NCBI GenBank assembly: GCA_900545915.1
Contig: URAV01000058.1
Coordinates: forward strand, 1 to 10,572
From: an uncultured Porphyromonadaceae bacterium
GTDB taxonomy: Bacteria > Bacteroidota > Bacteroidia > Bacteroidales > Coprobacteraceae
Length of the DNA: 10,572 bases
Direction of reading: 5' to 3'
Position 1 is the first letter of the stretch, and the number at the start of each line of letters is the position of its first letter. Below, piece by piece: positions 7,137 through 10,572 of the stretch. The position numbers and the translations under genes were made by a program. The notes beneath the pieces were generated by a model. That model did not search any database. It was not told the origin of the DNA and saw nothing but the letters and a program-made list of their open reading frames with translations.

Positions 7137-8226
7137 GTTGCTGTTCTTTGCATCAGATTTTAAAATAGGGTTAAGTACGCTTTTGACTGATGAGTTGATA
7201 GCGCTTTATCGATATGGTATTGAAGTATGTGCTGTTGCCGGAGAAAATGAACAAGAATCTGGATTGTCGGAGAAAATAAAAATAGAGGCTATTCCGATCT
7301 TTCGGATTGATGGTCTAGACAGACATGAAAAATTTAAGGAATTAGCGATTTCTTTAATTGATATAATGGTTAAGAATAAGATACGAGTTGTTCATGTACA
7401 AAATAATTGGCAGTTAGCATTGATGGCTTATGTTAAATTCAAATTATGCTTTAAGCAAAAAATTCGAATTATATATACTCTACATGGATTTCGTCATAAT
7501 CATTTATTGAAATCTTATGTAGCACAAGTAATAATTGGATTGGGATTATTGTGTTTTGCGGATAAAGTAATTTGCATGAGTGGCTATTTGCGTAAAAAAT
7601 TTAAGCTATTGTCTTATAAAATTGAATTATTGCCGTTAGGAGTATCTACTTCTTTTTTCTCAGGAAATTATTGTCCGTTACCTCAAAATGGTTTGCAAAT
7701 GATTTTTCCTGCTCAGTTTAGACATGGTAAAAATCAAGATATCATTATTCGGGCTTTTGCAGAGCATATCAGGCGGACAAATGATAATGATTCAAAGTTA
7801 GTACTTCCTGGGGCTGGTGATTTATTGAGTGAAATGAAAGGTTTAACAGAAAGATTAGGTATTTCAAATCGAGTGGAGTTCCCGGGTTTACTGTGTAAGG
7901 AAGATGTACGATTATTGTACTTGAAAAGTAATATAGGAATAGTTTCGAGCAATAGTGAGACTTTTGGACAGAGTATTGTTGAACCTTTTGTATTAGGACG
8001 ATGTGTTATTTCAACCCCCGTTGGAATAGCCAATGATATAATACAAAATGGTGTAAATGGTTATATATATACTTCTCAAAAGGATTTGGTAGAAAAATTT
8101 GATTATTTGTATACTCATCAAAATATGATTTATCAAATGGGTGAAAATAATTATAAGGAAAGGGATTTATTTAATTGGGAGAGAATAAGCCAAGTTTATA
8201 AAGAAAAAATTTTATTTCTATCTTGA
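7129..8226 (+). CDS. GT4-family glycosyltransferase
   Basis: The product is a 365-residue GT-B enzyme. Two starts are possible, 7123 (MIMSK) and 7129 (MSKLLFFASDF); I chose 7129 because it places the methionine directly before the first strand. It overlaps the preceding gene by eight bases. The N-terminal domain carries VVHVQNNW at about 87-94 and YTLHGFRHNH at 116-125, a common acceptor-site histidine region. The linker has ELLPLGVST at about 166-174. The donor domain shows FPAQFRHGKN at 193-202, KLVLPGAGDL at 223-232, VEFPGLLCKEDV at 249-260, and a proper EX7E pair at E277/E285 (ETFGQSIVE), followed by G-R-C-V-I-S-T-P-V-G. It is similar in style to capsule and exopolysaccharide transferases of the EpsD/WcaL kind, but the sugar is not identifiable. 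It is A+T-rich like the gene before it, and they form a matched pair. Confidence 0.9.
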   Translation: MSKLLFFASDFKIGLSTLLTDELIALYRYGIEVCAVAGENEQESGLSEKIKIEAIPIFRIDGLDRHEKFKELAISLIDIMVKNKIRVVHVQNNWQLALMAYVKFKLCFKQKIRIIYTLHGFRHNHLLKSYVAQVIIGLGLLCFADKVICMSGYLRKKFKLLSYKIELLPLGVSTSFFSGNYCPLPQNGLQMIFPAQFRHGKNQDIIIRAFAEHIRRTNDNDSKLVLPGAGDLLSEMKGLTERLGISNRVEFPGLLCKEDVRLLYLKSNIGIVSSNSETFGQSIVEPFVLGRCVISTPVGIANDIIQNGVNGYIYTSQKDLVEKFDYLYTHQNMIYQMGENNYKERDLFNWERISQVYKEKILFLS

Positions 8227-8249
8227 TAGACTACATATTCTTATTAATT

Positions 8250-9407
8250 ATGAAAGTCCTTATTGTCCATAATAATTACGGGAAGTATAGCGGGGAGGAG
8301 GCTGTTGTCGATAAGATGGCAGACATGCTTACGTCTCATGGTCATGAGGTGGCGTTTTATCGCCGGACAACCGAGGGGGTAAGAGAATCGGCCGTTGGGA
8401 AGATAAAGGGATTCTTGTCGGGGATTTATTCACCGTCCGGAGTGCGAGGTATGTGGGATGCCTTGCGACGGGAACGTCCCGATATTGTGAATGTGCACAA
8501 TCTGTATCCGTTTATCAGTCCGGCTGCACTTTTCGAATGTAAAAAGTCCGGAGTTCCGGTCGTTATGACTATACATAATTTCCGATTGATTTGTCCCACG
8601 GGATTGTTTATGCGTGATGGTTTGCCGTGTGAAGTGTGTTTGGAGCGAGGTAATGAGTGGAGTTGTGTGCGATATAATTGCGAATGCAATCGATTAAAAT
8701 CGATTGGATATACCCTTCGCAATGTATATGCCCGTTGGACAGGTGCTTATCGAAAGAATGTAGCTGCGTTTGCTTGCATTACCGATTTTCAACGACAGAA
8801 GTTGATCGCTGCCGGATATGAAGCCGAAAGGGTAACGGTTATTCCGAATGGCATCGATGCTCCGACCTCGTATGATTTAACCGGGGGGAATTATGTGGCG
8901 TACATCGGGCGATTGAGTTATGAAAAAGGATACGACTTATTGATAGAAGTAGCTCGCAGAAACCCGTCTATTCCGTTTCGATTTGCTGGGGCTAAGCGGG
9001 AACAAAGCGATATGGAGATTCCCGGTAATGTCGAGTTCATGGGATATTTACAGAAGGAAGAGCTTTCGGACTTTATTTGTCATTCCCGTTTTGTCGTGAT
9101 GCCCAGTCGCTGTTACGAAGGTTTCCCTATGGCTATTCTCGAAGCTGCTTGCTACGGCAAACCTACTATTGGGCCGGCTCATGGTGGTTTTACCGAGATT
9201 ATCGGCCGGGGAGAGCAGGCGATAGGAGACCTGTTCGAACCTAATAATTTTGATGATTTGGAGCAAAAAGTGGTATCGTTGTGGAACCGTCCCGACGAGA
9301 TTGCCAGATTGGGTGAGAAGGCTTTCGAGAAACTGAAACGGGAATATTCGTCGGAAGTAATTTATCAAAAATGGGATAATCTATTTCAAAAATTAATAAA
9401 AGAGTAA
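8250..9407 (+). CDS. GT4-family glycosyltransferase with cysteine-rich insert
   Basis: This 385-residue protein starts at 8250 (MKVLIVHNNY, then GKYSGEEAVV); an in-frame ATG at 8223 would add a short hydrophobic leader and overlap the previous stop, which is less likely. It belongs to the GT4 subgroup with H-N-x-Y near the start and a cysteine cluster in the acceptor domain: C115, C127, C130, C139, C144 and C146, in CPTGLFMRDGLPC and the following stretch. These cysteines are a known feature of that subgroup and may bind metal or stabilise a loop. The donor domain has VIPNGID at 197-203, VAYIGRLSYEKGYDLL at 216-231, FMGYLQKEEL at 263-272, and the EX7E pair E290/E298 (EGFPMAILE), then PAHGGFTEII. 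It is G+C-rich with abrupt edges on both sides, set between A+T-rich genes. It sits 23 bases after the previous stop and two bases before the acyltransferase ATG. Confidence 0.92.
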   Translation: MKVLIVHNNYGKYSGEEAVVDKMADMLTSHGHEVAFYRRTTEGVRESAVGKIKGFLSGIYSPSGVRGMWDALRRERPDIVNVHNLYPFISPAALFECKKSGVPVVMTIHNFRLICPTGLFMRDGLPCEVCLERGNEWSCVRYNCECNRLKSIGYTLRNVYARWTGAYRKNVAAFACITDFQRQKLIAAGYEAERVTVIPNGIDAPTSYDLTGGNYVAYIGRLSYEKGYDLLIEVARRNPSIPFRFAGAKREQSDMEIPGNVEFMGYLQKEELSDFICHSRFVVMPSRCYEGFPMAILEAACYGKPTIGPAHGGFTEIIGRGEQAIGDLFEPNNFDDLEQKVVSLWNRPDEIARLGEKAFEKLKREYSSEVIYQKWDNLFQKLIKE

Positions 9408-9442
9408 TTATGCAAGAACAATTTAGGGGGGGGCAAAAATCG
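9406..9442 (+). repeat. Poly-G leader repeat, copy 1 (G8)
   Basis: This 37-base stretch contains the acyltransferase start codon at 9410, a run of eight G at 9426-9433 and CAAAAATCG. It recurs at 10535-10572 with nine G. Inside the leader, 9411-9428 (TGCAAGAACAATTTAGGG) and 9443-9460 (TGCCAAAATAATTTAGGG) match at 15 of 18 positions, so the leader itself looks like an imperfect duplication with a G-run between. Confidence 0.9.
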
Positions 9443-10510
9443 TGCCAAAATAATTTAGGGAGAGATTCTAATATAGAATTGTTACGATTGGTATGCATGT
9501 TATTTATTTTGTTGCATCATTCGTTGGATCTTGGATTATGTATTTCAGGGTATCAAGGTATGGCTACTCCTATGGGGGTGGTATTAAACAGTTTTTTTAT
9601 TGTTGCTGTGAATTGTTTTGTCTTAATATCTGGATATTTTGGAATAAAAACGAAATGTAAGGGACTTATACATTTGTATATAATGTGTGCCTTTTACAGT
9701 GTTATTCCAACGTTATTCTCTTTTTATGAGGCAGGCCAGTTTGTGTGGAGAGACTTTTTTTATTCATTTTTAGTTTTTTCTCATTCCAAATGGTGGTTTA
9801 TAGAATGTTATATATTATTATTCTTTTTTGCTCCAATGTTAAATGCTATAAAAAGTGTATCAAAAAGAAGATATATAATAATTCTATTATTATGGTCTGT
9901 AATTACATTCTATTTTGGCTATTTATGGAAAAGTAGTTTGAATTCAACAGGATATAATACAATTAATTTTATGTTTTTGTATTTGATAGGTCAGTTTATT
10001 GCATTATATATGCCCAATTTAAAAATGTATAGGATAAAATTGATCTTGTTATATATAATCAATTCATTGATTATTGCTGGAATTGGTATTGTCATATTGA
10101 AAGTTAAAATAGATTTGGAATGGATATCGTTATTATCTGTGCCTTATAACAGTCCATTCGTAGTGCTAGGTGCAGTTCTTCTTTTTATGATATTTCGAAC
10201 ATTTTCATTTCAATCTAAGAGCATTAATTGGTTGGCTTCTTCTGCGTTGGCTATCTATTTACTTCATTGTAATGCTGTTGTTCGTGAATATTTGTGGCCA
10301 TTTATCGCTCATTTACAGGAGATAGTTAATAATGGTTGGTTATTGTCATTATATCTTGTATTTTTGGCCTTGACTATTATGATGGCCTGTATTTTAATAG
10401 ATAAGTTACGGATGTTTATTACCAATCCAGTAGAGCGTTTGATTCTTAAAATCAATTGGGACGAATATACAAATAAATTAGTTACAAAGATTGATAATTG
10501 GATTGGTTAA
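9410..10510 (+). CDS. Acyltransferase-3 family membrane protein
   Basis: This 366-residue integral membrane protein would transfer an acyl group, often acetyl, to a sugar of the surface glycan. It has the full family order: NIELLRLVCMLFILLHH at 21-37 with the conserved arginine R26 and the H36-H37 pair in the first helix, ISGYFG at 73-78, KWWFIECYILLF at 127-138, a chain of hydrophobic helices up to about 331, and LAIYLLHCNAVV at 280-291. Family-typical proteins are about 330-380 residues, so this one looks complete, unlike the truncated acyltransferase at the left end. ATG 9410 is used because the next in-frame methionine, at residue 30, is already within the first helix. The first 20 residues (MQEQFRGGQK...) are an odd, non-conserved leader built over a G8 run. 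With G9 the frame would end at TAA after 14 codons, and with G7 at TAG after 15, so tract length could switch expression. The gene is A+T-rich. Confidence 0.9.
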   Translation: MQEQFRGGQKSCQNNLGRDSNIELLRLVCMLFILLHHSLDLGLCISGYQGMATPMGVVLNSFFIVAVNCFVLISGYFGIKTKCKGLIHLYIMCAFYSVIPTLFSFYEAGQFVWRDFFYSFLVFSHSKWWFIECYILLFFFAPMLNAIKSVSKRRYIIILLLWSVITFYFGYLWKSSLNSTGYNTINFMFLYLIGQFIALYMPNLKMYRIKLILLYIINSLIIAGIGIVILKVKIDLEWISLLSVPYNSPFVVLGAVLLFMIFRTFSFQSKSINWLASSALAIYLLHCNAVVREYLWPFIAHLQEIVNNGWLLSLYLVFLALTIMMACILIDKLRMFITNPVERLILKINWDEYTNKLVTKIDNWIG

Positions 10511-10527
10511 AAATTATTAAATTTAAT

Positions 10528-10572
10528 ATGAAACAATTATGCAAGAACAATTTAGGGGGGGGGCAAAAATCG
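10528..10572 (+). CDS. Possible start of a second acyltransferase-like gene, cut by window end
   Basis: An ATG at 10528, 17 bases after the previous stop, opens a frame of 15 codons to the window end: MKQLCKNNLGGGQKS. With the nine G present, its last codons (CAA AAA TCG) are in the same reading as the Q-K-S of the complete acyltransferase leader. If the sequence continued as after copy 1, it would therefore read C-Q-N-N-L-G-R-D-S-N-I-E-L-L-R. The overlapping ATG at 10539, the counterpart of 9410, would be out of that frame here. I infer a tandem homologous gene or an assembly end in a repeat. There is too little sequence to be sure a gene exists. Confidence 0.4.
   Translation, partial: MKQLCKNNLGGGQKS
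10535..10572 (+). repeat. Poly-G leader repeat, copy 2 (G9), flush with window end
   Basis: This is the 38-base second copy of the leader at 9406-9442. It is identical except for one extra G in the run at 10555-10563. Upstream of the shared part the two copies differ (AGAGT versus AAAC), so the match begins at AATTATG. The copy ends exactly at the last base of the window, which is what an assembler does when it stops at an unresolved repeat. Confidence 0.9.

Noticed and set aside
8364..8712. Cysteine cluster of the 8250-9407 protein as an unusual metal-binding domain
   Set aside because: A cysteine-rich insert at this place is a known feature of this GT4 subgroup, so it is not new in itself.
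10511..10534. Possible terminator after the last complete acyltransferase
   Set aside because: The stretch is plain A/T with no G/C stem, so no intrinsic terminator is visible.

Overview
The window is almost entirely one strand-uniform, tightly packed polysaccharide biosynthesis operon of Bacteroidales type: six GT4-like glycosyltransferases, one Wzy/O-antigen-ligase-like polymerase and two acyltransferase-3 membrane proteins, all on the + strand. The Bacteroidota assignment is an inference. It rests on the absence of Shine-Dalgarno boxes before these genes, on A/T-rich leaders, and on the polymerase, whose C-terminal half resembles Bacteroides-type O-antigen ligase family proteins as I remember them.

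The first ~580 bases do not belong with the rest. They hold the C-terminal part of a DUF881 protein, then a textbook AGGAGG ribosome-binding site, then the first ~60 residues of a small basic protein (Sbp, DUF1290). This is the ylxX/ylxW-sbp arrangement found near cell-division genes in Firmicutes. The Sbp frame runs without a stop into the middle of an acyltransferase-3 protein. Both families carry a similar F-[IV]-S-G-F segment at that point, so the switch falls on a short stretch of likely shared sequence at about 561-590. The simplest reading is a chimeric assembly joining a Clostridia-like genome to a Bacteroidales one. A real fusion cannot be excluded from sequence alone.

Layout: 1-381 DUF881 (partial); 397-1395 chimeric Sbp/acyltransferase frame; 1442-2593, 2590-3708 and 3708-4835 glycosyltransferases; 4838-6127 polymerase; 6129-7136, 7129-8226 and 8250-9407 glycosyltransferases; 9410-10510 intact acyltransferase; 10528-end probable start of a further gene sharing the same leader. 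The real genes overlap by up to 8 bases or are separated by at most about 46, so no stretch over 300 bases lacks a gene. I see no terminator, tRNA, CRISPR array, IS element or convincing promoter.

The operon is a compositional mosaic with edges at gene boundaries. Genes at 3708-6127 and 8250-9407 are clearly G+C-richer, with CGN arginine codons and many Ccg/ggN codons. The rest are very A+T-rich with AGA arginine and long A/T runs. This suggests gene-by-gene or block exchange, common in surface glycan loci.

Together the glycosyltransferases would build a lipid-linked oligosaccharide repeat at the inner leaflet of the cytoplasmic membrane, the polymerase would join repeats or ligate the chain, and the acyltransferases would add acyl groups such as acetyl. 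No flippase, initiating sugar-phosphate transferase, nucleotide-sugar synthesis gene or export gene is visible, so only part of the locus is present. The most unusual local feature is a poly-G leader at the start of the last acyltransferase (G8) that is repeated at the very end of the window with G9. It could act as a slippage switch or mark an assembly break at a repeat.
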